Assembly (NCBI RefSeq): GCF_004519305.1
Contig: NZ_SOZA01000004.1
Location: 62,001-126,000 of the forward strand
Source: Pseudomonas sp. RIT623
Lineage (GTDB): Bacteria > Pseudomonadota > Gammaproteobacteria > Pseudomonadales > Pseudomonadaceae
Direction of reading: 5' to 3'
Length of the DNA stretch: 64,000 nucleotides
Shown here: in pieces, positions 1-9,358 of the stretch
Layout of the letters: each line of letters begins with the position of its first letter
Position numbering within the stretch: position 1 is the first letter of the stretch
Translations under genes and position numbers: made by a program
The notes under the pieces: model-generated
What the model saw: the letters and a program-made list of their open reading frames with translations, nothing else
Database searches by the model: none
What the model was told of the DNA's origin: nothing

Positions 1-591
1 AAGACCTTCGTCATGGTCGACCGGCCGTTCTGGAAGGACAAGGACCCGCAGACCGGCCGCGACCTGATGAGCATGACCCTCACCGACCGCCTGACCCGCG
101 GCACCTACCTGTTCGACAACGGCGATGACAAGCCCGGGGTGATCTGCCTGTCCTACGCCTGGATGAGCGATGCCCTGAAGATGCTCCCGCACCCTACCGA
201 GAAGCGCGTGCAGCTGGCCCTCGACGCGCTGAAGAAGATCTACCCGAAGACTGATATCGCCGGGCATATCATCGGCGACCCTATCACCATCTCGTGGGAG
301 GCCGACCCGCACTTCCTCGGTGCCTTCAAAGGCGCGCTGCCCGGCCATTATCGCTACAACCAACGGATGTACGCGCACTTCATGCAGGCCGACATGCCGG
401 CCGAGCAACGCGGCATCTTCATCGCCGGTGACGACGTGTCGTGGACCCCAGCCTGGGTCGAAGGCGCGGTGCAGACTTCGCTGAACGCGGTGTGGGGTAT
501 CATGAACCACTTTGGTGGCCAGACCCACCCGGACAACCCCGGCCCGGGCGACGTGTTCGACGAGATCGGGCCAATCGCCCTGGCCGACTGA
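1..591 (+). CDS. davB: Lysine 2-monooxygenase DavB, C-terminal part (5' truncated by window)
   Basis: This is the last 196 codons of a flavin amine-oxidase family protein; the reading frame is open from base 1. The segment GDDVSWTPAWVEGAV near the end matches the C-terminal FAD-contacting motif of this family (GD-x3-W-x3-WVEGA). Family members include tryptophan and lysine 2-monooxygenases, which oxidatively decarboxylate an amino acid to an amide. The next gene is a CN-hydrolase of DavA type only 16 bases downstream, which points to lysine as substrate: DavB makes 5-aminovaleramide and DavA deamidates it. The substrate is inferred from this pairing; the family assignment is seen directly. 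The start lies outside the window. Confidence 0.88.
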   Translation, partial: KTFVMVDRPFWKDKDPQTGRDLMSMTLTDRLTRGTYLFDNGDDKPGVICLSYAWMSDALKMLPHPTEKRVQLALDALKKIYPKTDIAGHIIGDPITISWEADPHFLGAFKGALPGHYRYNQRMYAHFMQADMPAEQRGIFIAGDDVSWTPAWVEGAVQTSLNAVWGIMNHFGGQTHPDNPGPGDVFDEIGPIALAD

Positions 592-607
592 GCGAAGGAG
601 TAGCGCC

Positions 608-1390
608 ATGCGCATCGCCCTGTACCAGGGCACGCCCCAGCCCCTGGACGTGCCCGGCAATCTCGAGCGCCTGCAACGCCAGGCCCAGCTGGCCGCCGGA
701 CGCGGCGCCCAGTTGCTGGTGTGCCCGGAGATGTTCCTCAGCGGCTACAACATCGGCCTGGACCAGGTGGAACGCCTGGCCGAGGCCGAGGACGGCCCCT
801 CGGCGATGAGTGTGGTCGAGATTGCCCAGGCGCATCGAATCGCCATCGTCTATGGCTACCCCGAGAGGGGCGAGGATGGCGCGATCTACAACAGCGTGCA
901 GTTGATCGACGCCCATGGCCGCAGCCTGTGCAACTACCGCAAGACCCACCTGTTCGGTGAGCTCGACCGCTCGATGTTCAGCCCGGGCGCCGATCACTTC
1001 CCGGTGGTCGAGCTGGACGGCTGGAAGGTCGGTCTGCTGATCTGCTACGACATCGAGTTCCCGGAGAACGCCCGGCGCCTGGCCTTGGCCGGCGCCGAAC
1101 TGATCCTGGTGCCGACGGCGAACATGACCCCCTACGACTTCGTTTGCCAGGTGACCGTGCGCTCACGGGCGCAGGAGAACCAGTGCTACCTGGTGTATGC
1201 CAACTACCGCGGCAGCGAGGGCGAGATCCAGTATTGCGGCCAGAGCAGCATCGTCGGCCCGGACGGCAGCCTGCTGGCGATGGCCGGGCGCGAAGAGTGC
1301 CAGTTGCTGGCGGACCTGGAGCACGAGCGGGTAGTCGAGGGGCGCCTGGCGTTCCCCTACCTGGCGGACCTGCGCCGGGATCTGCATTAA
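608..1390 (+). CDS. davA: 5-aminopentanamidase (5-aminovaleramidase) DavA
   Basis: A 260-residue CN-hydrolase (nitrilase superfamily) that should hydrolyse 5-aminovaleramide to 5-aminovalerate in lysine catabolism. The catalytic Glu-Lys-Cys triad is visible: Glu in CPEMFLSGYN, Lys in NYRKTHLFGE and Cys in LLICYDIEFPE. I chose ATG 608 because AAGGAG sits seven bases upstream and the protein then begins MRIALYQ, the usual start of the family; the open frame continues upstream but overlaps davB. The 16-base gap to davB indicates one transcript. Other short-chain amidases look similar, but the davB neighbour favours this role. Confidence 0.9.
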   Translation: MRIALYQGTPQPLDVPGNLERLQRQAQLAAGRGAQLLVCPEMFLSGYNIGLDQVERLAEAEDGPSAMSVVEIAQAHRIAIVYGYPERGEDGAIYNSVQLIDAHGRSLCNYRKTHLFGELDRSMFSPGADHFPVVELDGWKVGLLICYDIEFPENARRLALAGAELILVPTANMTPYDFVCQVTVRSRAQENQCYLVYANYRGSEGEIQYCGQSSIVGPDGSLLAMAGREECQLLADLEHERVVEGRLAFPYLADLRRDLH

Positions 1391-1469
1391 CAGCCATCCC
1401 TTGCAGGGTGTTGATAATTGGCGCTGGGCCAAACCAGACAACCTCGGCATTGCGCGCTAGCATGGCGCT

Positions 1470-3752
1470 ATGTCCGACGCCATCCGCCACCTCACCCTCG
1501 CCAACGGCCTGCACCTGACCCTGCGCCACGCGCCACGCCTCAAACGGGCGGCGGCGGCGCTGCGAGTGCATGCCGGCAGCCACGACGCACCGACGCGCTG
1601 GCCGGGCCTGGCGCACTTTCTCGAGCACCTGTTCTTCCTGGGTACCGAGCGTTTCCCACTGGACGACGGCCTGATGCGCTACGTGCAGGGCCTGGGCGGC
1701 CAGGTCAATGCCAGCACCCGCGAACGCACCACCGATTTCTTCTTCGAAGTGCCCCCTGCAGCGCTGGCCGGTGGGTTGGAGCGCCTGTGCCAGATGCTCG
1801 CCGAACCCGACCTGAGCCCTGAGCGCCAGCAGCCCGAGCGCGAGGTGATCCACGCCGAGTTCATCGCCTGGACGCGCAACCCCGAGGCCCAACAGCAGTT
1901 CGCCTTGCTCCAGTCGGTTGCCGCCAATCATCCGCTCAGGGCCTTCCACGCCGGTAACCGCTACAGCCTGCCGCTAAGGGATGCGGCGTTCCAACAGGCG
2001 CTGCAACAGTTTCACCGGCGCTTCTATCAAGGCAACCGGATCACCCTGAGCCTGGCAGGCCCTCAACCGCTGGAAGCACTGGAAGCATTGGCCAGACGCC
2101 TGGGCGCGCAGTTCGCCGCGGGCACCTCGGCAGATCGCCCCACGCCACCCCGGTTGCGCGACGGCCCACTGCGCTCGCCCAGCACGCAGGACCTGCTGTT
2201 TGCCCACGAGCACCTCCCGGCACAAGCCGAGCAAGCCCTTGAGCTGCTGCTGGACCTGCTCAGCGATAGCCGCCCAGGTGGCTGGCTGGCCGAACTGCGC
2301 CAGCGAGGCTGGCTGCACAACTGCAAGGCGCAGCGCCTGTACAGCCATGCCGGCCAGCTGCTGTGGCACGTGCGGCTGCAACTGACGGCCCAGGCCGATG
2401 CCACACAAGCCCAACAGCTGTTGCACAGCTGGCTCGGTTTCGTTCGCCAGCAGGGTGGACAGCGGCTGAACGTCGCCTTCGGGCAATTGCAACAACGCCG
2501 TGAGCAGGCGGCCAGCGCGCTGGAGCTGGCCCGCCGCGACAGTGCCGGCCAGCCCTACCAAGCACTCGCCCGACAAGGCCTGGCCGCCCTGGATGCACTA
2601 CTAGCCGATCTCCCGCAGGGCTGCGCCGGCCCCTGGCATCTGCCACCGGCCGAACCACTGCTGGCGACAACGCCACCGGCCCGAAACGCCGCCTTGCCGC
2701 CGGGCCTGACGGTCAGCGATGCGCTGCCCGCCTCGCGCCAGTTCGCCACGCTCTACCTGCGCTGGCACCTGCCCTCGGCGGCGCGCGTACTGCCCGTGCT
2801 CGAGCGCGCCCTGCAAACGCTCCGTGAGCGTGCCGAACGCGCCGCAGTGCAACTGGACCTGGAAGCCACTGGCGCCTACCTGCAACTGCGTGTCGGCGGC
2901 TATCCGTTGGCGGTGGTGAGCGCGGCGGCAGAGGCGCTCGAGCAAATCAGCACGCCAGCCCGCGAACACTGGCAGGCCACGGCAGCCAGCGAACCGGCGC
3001 TGATCCCTATCCGCGCCTTGCTCAAGGCCCTGCCGAACATCCTTGACCCGGCAGCAGCCCAAGGCCACTCCGCCGGCGATCTCGCCTCGCCCTGGCAGCA
3101 GGCCCGCTGGCAAGGCCTGGCCATCGGCTTCGACCAAGCCAGCCGCGACGCCCTCGGCGCGGCCGTGCAGGCCATCCCTGGGCAGCCTGGCGAGCCGCCA
3201 GCCAGGCGCCACTTCACTGGGCGCCACTGGCATCAGGTGCACACCCCTGGCAGCGAGCCGGCCCTGTTACTGTTCTGCCCGCTGCCAGACACCCTGCAAG
3301 CCAGCGGCCGCCTGCTCGCGCACCTGTTGCAAGGGCCGGTTTACCAGCGCTTGCGGGTCGAACTGCAACTGGGTTATGCGGTGTTCAGCGCCTTTCGCCA
3401 GGTTGCCGGGCACGGCGGGCTGCTATTCGGCGTACAATCGCCGAAGGCCGGCCAGGCCGAGGTGCTTGGCCACCTGACCACGCTGCTGCAGGAGGGCGTG
3501 CAACTGGCCGCCGACAGCCGCCAACAACTGGCCGAGCAGTTCAGCGAAGCGGCCATGGCCAATGCCGAAGTCGCGCACTGGGCCTGGCAGGCACATATGG
3601 CGACACAAAATCCGCGGCTGGCTTGCATGCGCCAGTCTATCCTGACTGTCGAACAGCGCGATCTGGAGGCGCTACTGCAGCAGTTACTGGCAGCCGAACA
3701 TGGCTGGCTATGCTTGGCCAACGCCGCCGCCCCAGAGGCTCATTGGCACTGA
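1470..3752 (+). CDS. pqqF: PQQ biosynthesis peptidase PqqF (M16 metallopeptidase)
   Basis: A 760-residue M16 (insulinase-type) zinc peptidase. The inverted zinc motif HFLEH (about residues 49-53) is present, and a downstream glutamate in EREVIHAEF fits the third zinc ligand. It is thought to cleave the PqqA peptide or release the Glu-Tyr crosslinked product during PQQ formation. It lies about 170 bases upstream of pqqA on the same strand, a common arrangement in Pseudomonas. The C-terminal half is the degenerate M16 domain rich in Gln, Leu and Ala. No strong ribosome site precedes ATG 1470, but the family N-terminus (IRHLTLANGL) starts there. Confidence 0.93.
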   Translation: MSDAIRHLTLANGLHLTLRHAPRLKRAAAALRVHAGSHDAPTRWPGLAHFLEHLFFLGTERFPLDDGLMRYVQGLGGQVNASTRERTTDFFFEVPPAALAGGLERLCQMLAEPDLSPERQQPEREVIHAEFIAWTRNPEAQQQFALLQSVAANHPLRAFHAGNRYSLPLRDAAFQQALQQFHRRFYQGNRITLSLAGPQPLEALEALARRLGAQFAAGTSADRPTPPRLRDGPLRSPSTQDLLFAHEHLPAQAEQALELLLDLLSDSRPGGWLAELRQRGWLHNCKAQRLYSHAGQLLWHVRLQLTAQADATQAQQLLHSWLGFVRQQGGQRLNVAFGQLQQRREQAASALELARRDSAGQPYQALARQGLAALDALLADLPQGCAGPWHLPPAEPLLATTPPARNAALPPGLTVSDALPASRQFATLYLRWHLPSAARVLPVLERALQTLRERAERAAVQLDLEATGAYLQLRVGGYPLAVVSAAAEALEQISTPAREHWQATAASEPALIPIRALLKALPNILDPAAAQGHSAGDLASPWQQARWQGLAIGFDQASRDALGAAVQAIPGQPGEPPARRHFTGRHWHQVHTPGSEPALLLFCPLPDTLQASGRLLAHLLQGPVYQRLRVELQLGYAVFSAFRQVAGHGGLLFGVQSPKAGQAEVLGHLTTLLQEGVQLAADSRQQLAEQFSEAAMANAEVAHWAWQAHMATQNPRLACMRQSILTVEQRDLEALLQQLLAAEHGWLCLANAAAPEAHWH

Positions 3753-3919
3753 GCGCGGCGCGGATTGTTACCAAGCCTGCAAGGGCGCATTTCGAATAAT
3801 TAACCTTTCGGTACAAATTTTTCTTGTAAGATAGCGCAATCTCAGCCAATGGAACCTCTGCCCCCAGACGGTACCCAATGATGAGCTGACCCCAAAACCC
3901 ATCCGGAAGGAGCAAGCCC

Positions 3920-3991
3920 ATGTGGACCAAACCTGCATACACTGACCTGCGTATCGGCTTCGAAGTGACCATGTACTTCGCCAACCGCTAA
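3920..3991 (+). CDS. pqqA: PQQ precursor peptide PqqA
   Basis: A 23-residue peptide whose glutamate and tyrosine are crosslinked to become the PQQ skeleton. The required E-x3-Y motif is present as EVTMY, with Glu15 and Tyr19. GGAAGGAG lies upstream (about 3905-3912) at a normal distance from ATG 3920. It lies between pqqF and pqqB on the same strand. A GC-rich hairpin follows the stop at 4007-4030, so pqqA can be made at a much higher level than pqqBCDE, as expected for a consumed substrate peptide. Confidence 0.95.
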
Positions 3992-4006
3992 GCGGCAGCG
4001 CGACCA

Positions 4007-4030
4007 GACGCCTCGGCCCGCCGGGGCGTC
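4007..4030 (+). terminator. Intercistronic hairpin between pqqA and pqqB (probable attenuator)
   Basis: Arms GACGCCTCGG and CCGGGGCGTC pair over 10 bp (one G-T wobble) around a CCCG loop and are followed by GTCGTTTTC. The position 15 bases after the pqqA stop suggests partial termination or 3'-end protection, giving excess pqqA transcript over pqqB. The function is inferred. Confidence 0.6.
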
Positions 4031-4070
4031 GTCGTTTTCGAATCACCGTTTCCTGCTTCAGAGGGCGCCC

Positions 4071-4982
4071 ATGTACATCCAGATTCTCGGCTCGGCCGCT
4101 GGCGGCGGTTTCCCCCAGTGGAACTGCAACTGCGTCAACTGCAAGGGCTACCGCGACGGCACCCTGCGCGCCACGGCGCGTACCCAGTCGTCCATCGCCC
4201 TGTCCGACGACGGCGAGCACTGGATTCTGTGCAATGCCTCGCCGGACATCCGCGCCCAGCTTCAGGCCTTCGCGCCGATGCAGCCGGCCCGTGCCCTGCG
4301 TGACACCGGTATCGATGCCATCGTCCTGCTCGACAGCCAGATCGACCACACCACCGGCCTGCTCAGCCTGCGCGAAGGCTGCCCGCACCAGGTGTGGTGC
4401 ACCGACATGGTCCACCAGGACCTGACCACCGGTTTCCCGCTGTTCAACATGCTCAGCCACTGGAACGGCGGGCTGGTGTGGAACCGCATCGACCTCGACA
4501 CCAGCTTCGTCATCGGCGCCTGCCCGAACCTGCGTTTCACCCCCTTCCCGCTGCGCAGCGCCGCGCCGCCCTACTCACCGCACCGTTTCGACCCGCACCC
4601 CGGCGACAACCTCGGGCTGCTGGTGGAGGACACCCGCACCGGCGGCAAGCTGTTCTACGCGCCGGGCCTGGGCCAGGTCGACACCAAGCTGCTGGAGATG
4701 ATGCACGGCGCCGATTGCCTGCTGGTCGACGGCACCCTGTGGGAGGATGATGAGATGCAGCGCCGCGGTGTCGGCACCCGCAGCGGACGCGAGATGGGCC
4801 ACCTGGCGCAGAACGGCGCGGGCGGCATGCTCGAGGTGCTGGACGGCTTCCCACGCCAGCGCAAGGTGCTTATCCATATCAACAACACCAATCCGATCCT
4901 CGACGAAGACTCGCCAGAACGTGCCGAAGTACAGCGCCGCGGCGTGGAAGTCGCCTTCGATGGCATGAGTATCGAGCTGTAA
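4071..4982 (+). CDS. pqqB: PQQ biosynthesis protein PqqB
   Basis: A 303-residue metallo-beta-lactamase-fold protein of the PQQ pathway. In recent work the family is described as an iron-dependent hydroxylase acting on the crosslinked Glu-Tyr intermediate. The N-terminus carries the PqqB cysteine cluster ([10 protein letters not shown]), which binds structural zinc, and the family's SQIDHTTGL segment replaces the canonical lactamase HxHxDH motif. The 3' end is followed by AAGGAGG, which serves pqqC. It is co-directional with pqqA and pqqC, nine bases before pqqC. Confidence 0.95.
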   Translation: MYIQILGSAAGGGFPQWNCNCVNCKGYRDGTLRATARTQSSIALSDDGEHWILCNASPDIRAQLQAFAPMQPARALRDTGIDAIVLLDSQIDHTTGLLSLREGCPHQVWCTDMVHQDLTTGFPLFNMLSHWNGGLVWNRIDLDTSFVIGACPNLRFTPFPLRSAAPPYSPHRFDPHPGDNLGLLVEDTRTGGKLFYAPGLGQVDTKLLEMMHGADCLLVDGTLWEDDEMQRRGVGTRSGREMGHLAQNGAGGMLEVLDGFPRQRKVLIHINNTNPILDEDSPERAEVQRRGVEVAFDGMSIEL

Positions 4983-4991
4983 GGAGGCCCT

Positions 4992-5747
4992 GTGAGCGAC
5001 GCAACGCCGATGTCCCCTGCCGAGTTCGAGCAGGCCCTGCGCGCCAAGGGCGCCTACTATCACATCCATCACCCCTACCACGTGGCGATGTATGAAGGCC
5101 GTGCCAGCCGCGAGCAGATCCAGGGCTGGGTGGCCAACCGCTTCTACTACCAGGTGAACATCCCGATGAAGGATGCGGCGATCCTGGCCAACTGCCCGGA
5201 CCGCGAAATCCGCCGCGAGTGGATCCAGCGCCTGCTCGACCACGATGGCGCACCCGGCGAGGACGGCGGCATCGAGGCCTGGTTGCGCCTCGGTCAGGCC
5301 GTGGGCCTGGACCCAGACCAACTGCGCAGCCAGGAGCTGGTGCTGCCCGGGGTGCGCTTTGCCGTGGACGCCTACGTCAACTTCGCCCGTCGCGCCAGCT
5401 GGCAGGAGGCCGCCAGCAGCTCGCTGACCGAGCTGTTCGCCCCGCAGATCCACCAATCGCGCCTGGACAGCTGGCCGCAGCACTATCCGTGGATCGACCC
5501 GGCCGGCTATGAATACTTCCGTACCCGCCTGGGCCAGGCCCGGCGTGATGTGGAACACGGCCTGGCGATCACCCTGCAGCACTACACCACCCGCCAAGGG
5601 CAGGAGCGCATGCTGGAGATCCTGCAATTCAAGCTGGATATCCTGTGGAGCATGCTCGATGCCATGAGCATGGCCTATGAACTGAACCGCCCGCCGTACC
5701 ACAGCGTCACCGCCGAGCGGGTCTGGCACAAGGGGATCGCCCTATGA
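4992..5747 (+). CDS. pqqC: Pyrroloquinoline-quinone synthase PqqC
   Basis: A 251-residue all-helical oxidase of the TENA/heme-oxygenase-like fold that carries out the last ring closure and oxidation (AHQQ to PQQ) without a cofactor. Family segments such as [10 protein letters not shown] near the N-terminus and the His/Tyr/Arg-rich active-site helices are visible, and the length is normal. The start is GTG at 4992 with AAGGAGG five bases upstream. Its stop overlaps the pqqD start by four bases (ATGA), indicating translational coupling. Confidence 0.95.
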   Translation: MSDATPMSPAEFEQALRAKGAYYHIHHPYHVAMYEGRASREQIQGWVANRFYYQVNIPMKDAAILANCPDREIRREWIQRLLDHDGAPGEDGGIEAWLRLGQAVGLDPDQLRSQELVLPGVRFAVDAYVNFARRASWQEAASSSLTELFAPQIHQSRLDSWPQHYPWIDPAGYEYFRTRLGQARRDVEHGLAITLQHYTTRQGQERMLEILQFKLDILWSMLDAMSMAYELNRPPYHSVTAERVWHKGIAL

Positions 5748-6019
5748 GTTTCGACCGTCAACAGGTGCCCGCCTGGCGCCCAGGCTACCGTTTCCAATAC
5801 GAGCCGGCACAGAAGGGCCATGTGCTGCTGTACCCCGAGGGCATGATCAAGCTCAACGACAGCGCCGGGCTGATCGGCGGCCTGGTCGATGGCCAGCGCT
5901 CGGTGGCGGCGATCATCGCCGAGCTTGAACAGCAATTCCCCGGTGTGCCCGAAGTCGCCGACGACATCGAGCAATTCATGGAGGTGGCCCGTGCCGAACA
6001 TTGGATCACCCTCGCCTGA
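5744..6019 (+). CDS. pqqD: PqqA-binding peptide chaperone PqqD
   Basis: A 91-residue winged-helix RiPP recognition element. In the pathway it binds PqqA and presents it to the radical SAM enzyme PqqE. The sequence has typical family features: [11 protein letters not shown] near the start, an EGMIKLN strand, and a C-terminal helix ending in AEHWITLA. It overlaps pqqC by four bases, and its last 29 bases overlap the start of pqqE, so the two partners are tightly coupled in translation. Confidence 0.94.
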   Translation: MSFDRQQVPAWRPGYRFQYEPAQKGHVLLYPEGMIKLNDSAGLIGGLVDGQRSVAAIIAELEQQFPGVPEVADDIEQFMEVARAEHWITLA

Positions 6020-7139
6020 GGTGCCGGTCGGCCTGCCGCTGTGGCTGTTGGCCGAGCTGACCTACCGCTGCCCGCTGCAGTGCCCGTACTGCTCCAACCC
6101 CCTGGACTTCGCCGCGCAAGGCCAGGAACTGAGCACCGAGCAGTGGTTCAAGGTAATGGCCGAAGCCCGCGAGATGGGCGCCGCGCAGATTGGTTTTTCC
6201 GGCGGCGAACCGCTGGTGCGCCAGGACCTCGCCGAATTGATCGGCGAGGCCCGGCGCCTGGGCTACTACACCAACCTGATCACCTCCGGCATCGGCCTGA
6301 CCGAGCAGAAGATCGCCGCGTTCAAGCAGGCCGGGCTGGACCATATCCAGATCAGCTTCCAGGCCAGCGACGAGCAGGTGAACAACCTGCTGGCCGGCTC
6401 GAAGAAGGCCTTCGCGCAGAAGCTGGAGATGGCCCGGGCGGTAAAGGCCCACGGCTACCCGATGGTGCTCAACTTCGTCACCCATCGGCACAACATCGAC
6501 AAGATCGACCGCATCATCGAGCTGTGCATCGCCCTGGAGGCCGATTTCGTCGAGCTGGCCACCTGCCAGTTCTACGGCTGGGCGCACCTCAACCGCCTAG
6601 GCCTGCTGCCGACCCGCGCCCAGCTGGAACGGGCCGAACGCATCACCAATGAGTACCGCGACAAACTCAAGGCCGAAGGCAGCCCATGCAAGCTGATCTT
6701 CGTTACCCCCGACTACTACGAAGAGCGCCCCAAGGCCTGCATGAACGGCTGGGGCAGCCTGTTCCTGACCATCACCCCGGACGGCACCGCCCTGCCCTGC
6801 CATGGCGCGCGCCAACTGCCGGTGCAGTTCCCCAATGTGCGCGAGCACGACCTGCGCCACATCTGGTACGACTCGTTCGGCTTCAACCGCTTCCGCGGCT
6901 ATGACTGGATGCCCGAGCCGTGCCGCTCGTGCGACGAGAAGGAAAAGGACTTCGGCGGCTGCCGCTGCCAGGCTTTCATGCTCACCGGCGACGCCAGCAA
7001 GGCCGACCCGGTGTGCGCCAAGTCACCCGACCACGGCATCATCCTCAAGGCCCGCGAGGACGCCGAACACGCGACGCTGGAGATCGAACAGATGACCTTC
7101 CGCAACCAACGCAACTCCCATGTCATTGCCCGTGGCTGA
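5991..7139 (+). CDS. pqqE: PqqA peptide cyclase PqqE (radical SAM)
   Basis: A 382-residue radical SAM/SPASM enzyme that forms the C-C bond between Glu and Tyr of PqqA. The [4Fe-4S] motif CPLQCPYC gives cysteines 27, 31 and 34; the auxiliary-cluster cysteines are in the C-terminal part (CRSCDEK and GGCRCQ). The open frame extends further upstream, but only as a shadow of pqqD. I chose GTG 5991 because GGAGG lies six bases before it and the encoded protein then reaches the [11 protein letters not shown] core at the usual distance. It overlaps pqqD by 29 bases and the next peptidase gene by 20. Confidence 0.94.
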   Translation: MPNIGSPSPEVPVGLPLWLLAELTYRCPLQCPYCSNPLDFAAQGQELSTEQWFKVMAEAREMGAAQIGFSGGEPLVRQDLAELIGEARRLGYYTNLITSGIGLTEQKIAAFKQAGLDHIQISFQASDEQVNNLLAGSKKAFAQKLEMARAVKAHGYPMVLNFVTHRHNIDKIDRIIELCIALEADFVELATCQFYGWAHLNRLGLLPTRAQLERAERITNEYRDKLKAEGSPCKLIFVTPDYYEERPKACMNGWGSLFLTITPDGTALPCHGARQLPVQFPNVREHDLRHIWYDSFGFNRFRGYDWMPEPCRSCDEKEKDFGGCRCQAFMLTGDASKADPVCAKSPDHGIILKAREDAEHATLEIEQMTFRNQRNSHVIARG

Positions 7140-8937
7140 GTTCAGCGCCGCCCAGGCGGTGGCCGCAGGCACCGACTTCGCCGAACTCAAGGTCGGCGCG
7201 CTGGGCCTGTTCTGGAACGAGTTCCGCCCCGCCGATGGCGCCTGCCGGATCTGGCAGTGGCGCGAGCAACAGGCCCACTGCCTGACCCCCGACGGCTTCA
7301 GTGTGCGCAGCCGGGTCTATGAATATGGCGGTGGCAGCTTCTGCCTGGCCGAGCACGGCCTGGTGTTCGTCAACGAGCACGACCAGCAGGTCTACACCCA
7401 GGCGCTGGATGGTTCGGCGCCGCGCGCCCTCACCCATGACCAGGCCTGTCGCTATGGCGACGTGCATTGGCACGCCGGGCAGGTACTGGCGGTGGAGGAA
7501 AGCCATGGCGAGCAGGTGGTCCATCGGCTGGTCAGCCTGGCCGCAGGCAGCCGTGAAGTCCTCGCTGAAGGCGCCGACTTCTATGCCACGCCGACCCTGA
7601 GCGACAACGGCCAGCGCCTGGCCTGGATCGAATGGGATCGCCCCGCGCAGCCATGGACCCACACCCGCCTGATGTGCCGCGAGCGCGGCCCGGCTGGCGA
7701 TTGGGGGCCGGCACGCTGCATCGCCGGACAGGACGAGTCGCTGCAGCAACCGCGCTTCGATACCGCAGGACGCCTGTACTGCCTGTCGGACCACGACGGT
7801 TTCTGGCAGCCCTGGGGTGAAGTCGACGAACGCTGGCAAGCCTTGCCCGCCACCAACGCCGACCATGCCGCCGCACCCTGGCAACTGGGCCCCTGCACCT
7901 GGCTGGCGCTGGGCCCTGCCAGCTACCTGGCCAGCTGGTTCGAAGAAGGCTTCGGACAACTGGGGCTACGCACGGACAGCGGTGAAGTGCAGCGCTACGC
8001 CAGCGCCTACAGCCGCTTTCGCAGCCTGGCCCTGGATGCCGACTCCCTCTATGCCATCGCCGCCTCGCCCATCAGCCCGCCGGCAGTCATCGCCATCGAC
8101 CGGCGCAGCCACGAGGTACGGGTGCTGGCGGGCGGGGCCGAGGTGTTGCCCGCCGAACACATCAGCCAGCCACAGCCAATTCGCTATGCCAGCGGCGATG
8201 GCATGGCCCACGGGTTCTTCTACCCGGCGATGACCAGCAACGGCCCCGCGCCGCTGGTGGTGTTCATCCATGGCGGGCCGACCTCGGCCTGCTACCCGGT
8301 GCTCGACCCGCGTATCCAGTACTGGGCCCAGCGCGGCTTCGCCGTCGCCGACCTCAACTACCGGGGCAGCAGCGGCTATGGCCGTGCCTATCGCCAGGCC
8401 CTGCACTTGCGCTGGGGCGAAAGCGATGTGCAGGATGCTTGCGCGGTGGTGGCATACCTGGCCGAACAGGGGCTGGTCGACCCTCGCCAGGCGTTCATTC
8501 GCGGTGGCAGCGCGGGCGGCTACACCACCCTCTGCGCGCTGGCCTTCCACAAGGTGTTCCGCGGCGGCGCCAGCCTATATGGCGTCAGCGACCCCGTGGC
8601 GCTGGGGCAGTCCACCCACAAGTTCGAAGGGGATTACCTGGACTGGCTGATCGGCGACCCCGTGAAGGATGCCGAACGCTACCGCCAGCGCACGCCGCTG
8701 CTGCATGCCGGGCAAATCCAGGTACCGGTGATCTTCTTCCAGGGTGAACTGGACGCGGTAGTCGTGCCAGCGCAGACCCGCTCGATGCTCGAGGCCTTGC
8801 AGGCCAACGGCATTGCCGCCGAGGGGCATTTCTACCCAGGCGAGCGACATGGCTTTCGCCAGGCGGCGAATCTGGCCCATGCGCTCGAAGAGGAATGGAA
8901 GTTCTATTGCCGGGTCTTGGCCACAGAGCCTCTGTAG
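7120..8937 (+). CDS. S9 family (prolyl oligopeptidase-like) peptidase of the pqq operon
   Basis: A 605-residue protein with an N-terminal beta-propeller-like region (about 1-350) and a C-terminal alpha/beta-hydrolase peptidase domain. The catalytic serine is in RGGSAGGY, with the probable Asp in GELDAVV and His in GERHGFR. It overlaps the end of pqqE by 20 bases, so it is part of the pqq transcript. A similar gene was named pqqM in a fluorescent Pseudomonas cluster (from memory). A role in degrading PqqA leader fragments is plausible but inferred. No signal peptide is seen, so it is probably cytoplasmic. Confidence 0.88.
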   Translation: MSLPVAEFSAAQAVAAGTDFAELKVGALGLFWNEFRPADGACRIWQWREQQAHCLTPDGFSVRSRVYEYGGGSFCLAEHGLVFVNEHDQQVYTQALDGSAPRALTHDQACRYGDVHWHAGQVLAVEESHGEQVVHRLVSLAAGSREVLAEGADFYATPTLSDNGQRLAWIEWDRPAQPWTHTRLMCRERGPAGDWGPARCIAGQDESLQQPRFDTAGRLYCLSDHDGFWQPWGEVDERWQALPATNADHAAAPWQLGPCTWLALGPASYLASWFEEGFGQLGLRTDSGEVQRYASAYSRFRSLALDADSLYAIAASPISPPAVIAIDRRSHEVRVLAGGAEVLPAEHISQPQPIRYASGDGMAHGFFYPAMTSNGPAPLVVFIHGGPTSACYPVLDPRIQYWAQRGFAVADLNYRGSSGYGRAYRQALHLRWGESDVQDACAVVAYLAEQGLVDPRQAFIRGGSAGGYTTLCALAFHKVFRGGASLYGVSDPVALGQSTHKFEGDYLDWLIGDPVKDAERYRQRTPLLHAGQIQVPVIFFQGELDAVVVPAQTRSMLEALQANGIAAEGHFYPGERHGFRQAANLAHALEEEWKFYCRVLATEPL

Positions 8938-8953
8938 GCGCCACGGTGCATGG

Positions 8954-8994
8954 CACCGGCTGCGCCGGTGTTCGCCGGCAAGGCCGGCTCCTAC
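8954..8994. repeat. REP-like element of the GTTCGCCGGCAAGGCCGGCTCCTAC class
   Basis: A short GC hairpin (CACCGGCTGCGCCGGTG, 8954-8970) is followed by TTCGCCGGCAAGGCCGGCTC and CTAC. Related copies occur at about 41620, 56648, 59568 and 60957. It lies between convergent genes. Confidence 0.55.
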
Positions 8995-9027
8995 GAGGTT
9001 TGCGGTATGCCTCGCCCCTGAGGGTCT

Positions 9028-9186
9028 TCAGCGCTTGGCGATGATATACACCGCATGCACGATCCCGGGGATATACCCCAACAATGTCAGCAGGATGTTC
9101 AACCAGAATGCCCCGCCAAAGCCAACCTGAAGGAACACGCCCAGCGGCGGCAGGATGATGGCGATGATGATGCGAATGAAATCCAT
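9028..9186 (-). CDS. YqaE/Pmp3 family membrane peptide
   Basis: A 52-residue, two-helix membrane protein of the Pmp3/UPF0057 family. Hallmarks are the first helix IIAIILPPLGVFLQVG and the second helix with LLGYIPGIVHAVYII. Family members are small stress-related plasma-membrane proteolipids; the exact role is unknown. I start it at ATG 9186 because AAGGAG is eight bases upstream; an earlier in-frame ATG would add ten charged residues without a ribosome site. It stands alone between the pqq operon and the aminotransferase gene. Confidence 0.9.
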   Translation of the reverse strand: MDFIRIIIAIILPPLGVFLQVGFGGAFWLNILLTLLGYIPGIVHAVYIIAKR

Positions 9187-9274
9187 GCGATGCGCTCCTT
9201 GAGGGTGTCTCATCACAGACTAGCCTCGCTTCGCAGAGGTTCCCTGCGCATATTGCCCACGCCGTGCAACAGGC

Positions 9275-9314
9275 AAAAAAAACGCCCCGAGCCAAATATT
9301 TCAGGCCAGGGGCG
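9275..9314 (-). terminator. Rho-independent terminator after the aminotransferase gene
   Basis: Read on the minus strand, CGCCCC (9314-9309) and GGGGCG (9288-9283) form the stem base, followed by eight T. It lies about 45 bases after the stop at 9359. Confidence 0.8.
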
Positions 9315-9358
9315 ATGCGCAGAAACGCGAGACGGTTCGTTGAAATTCTGTGGGCCGC

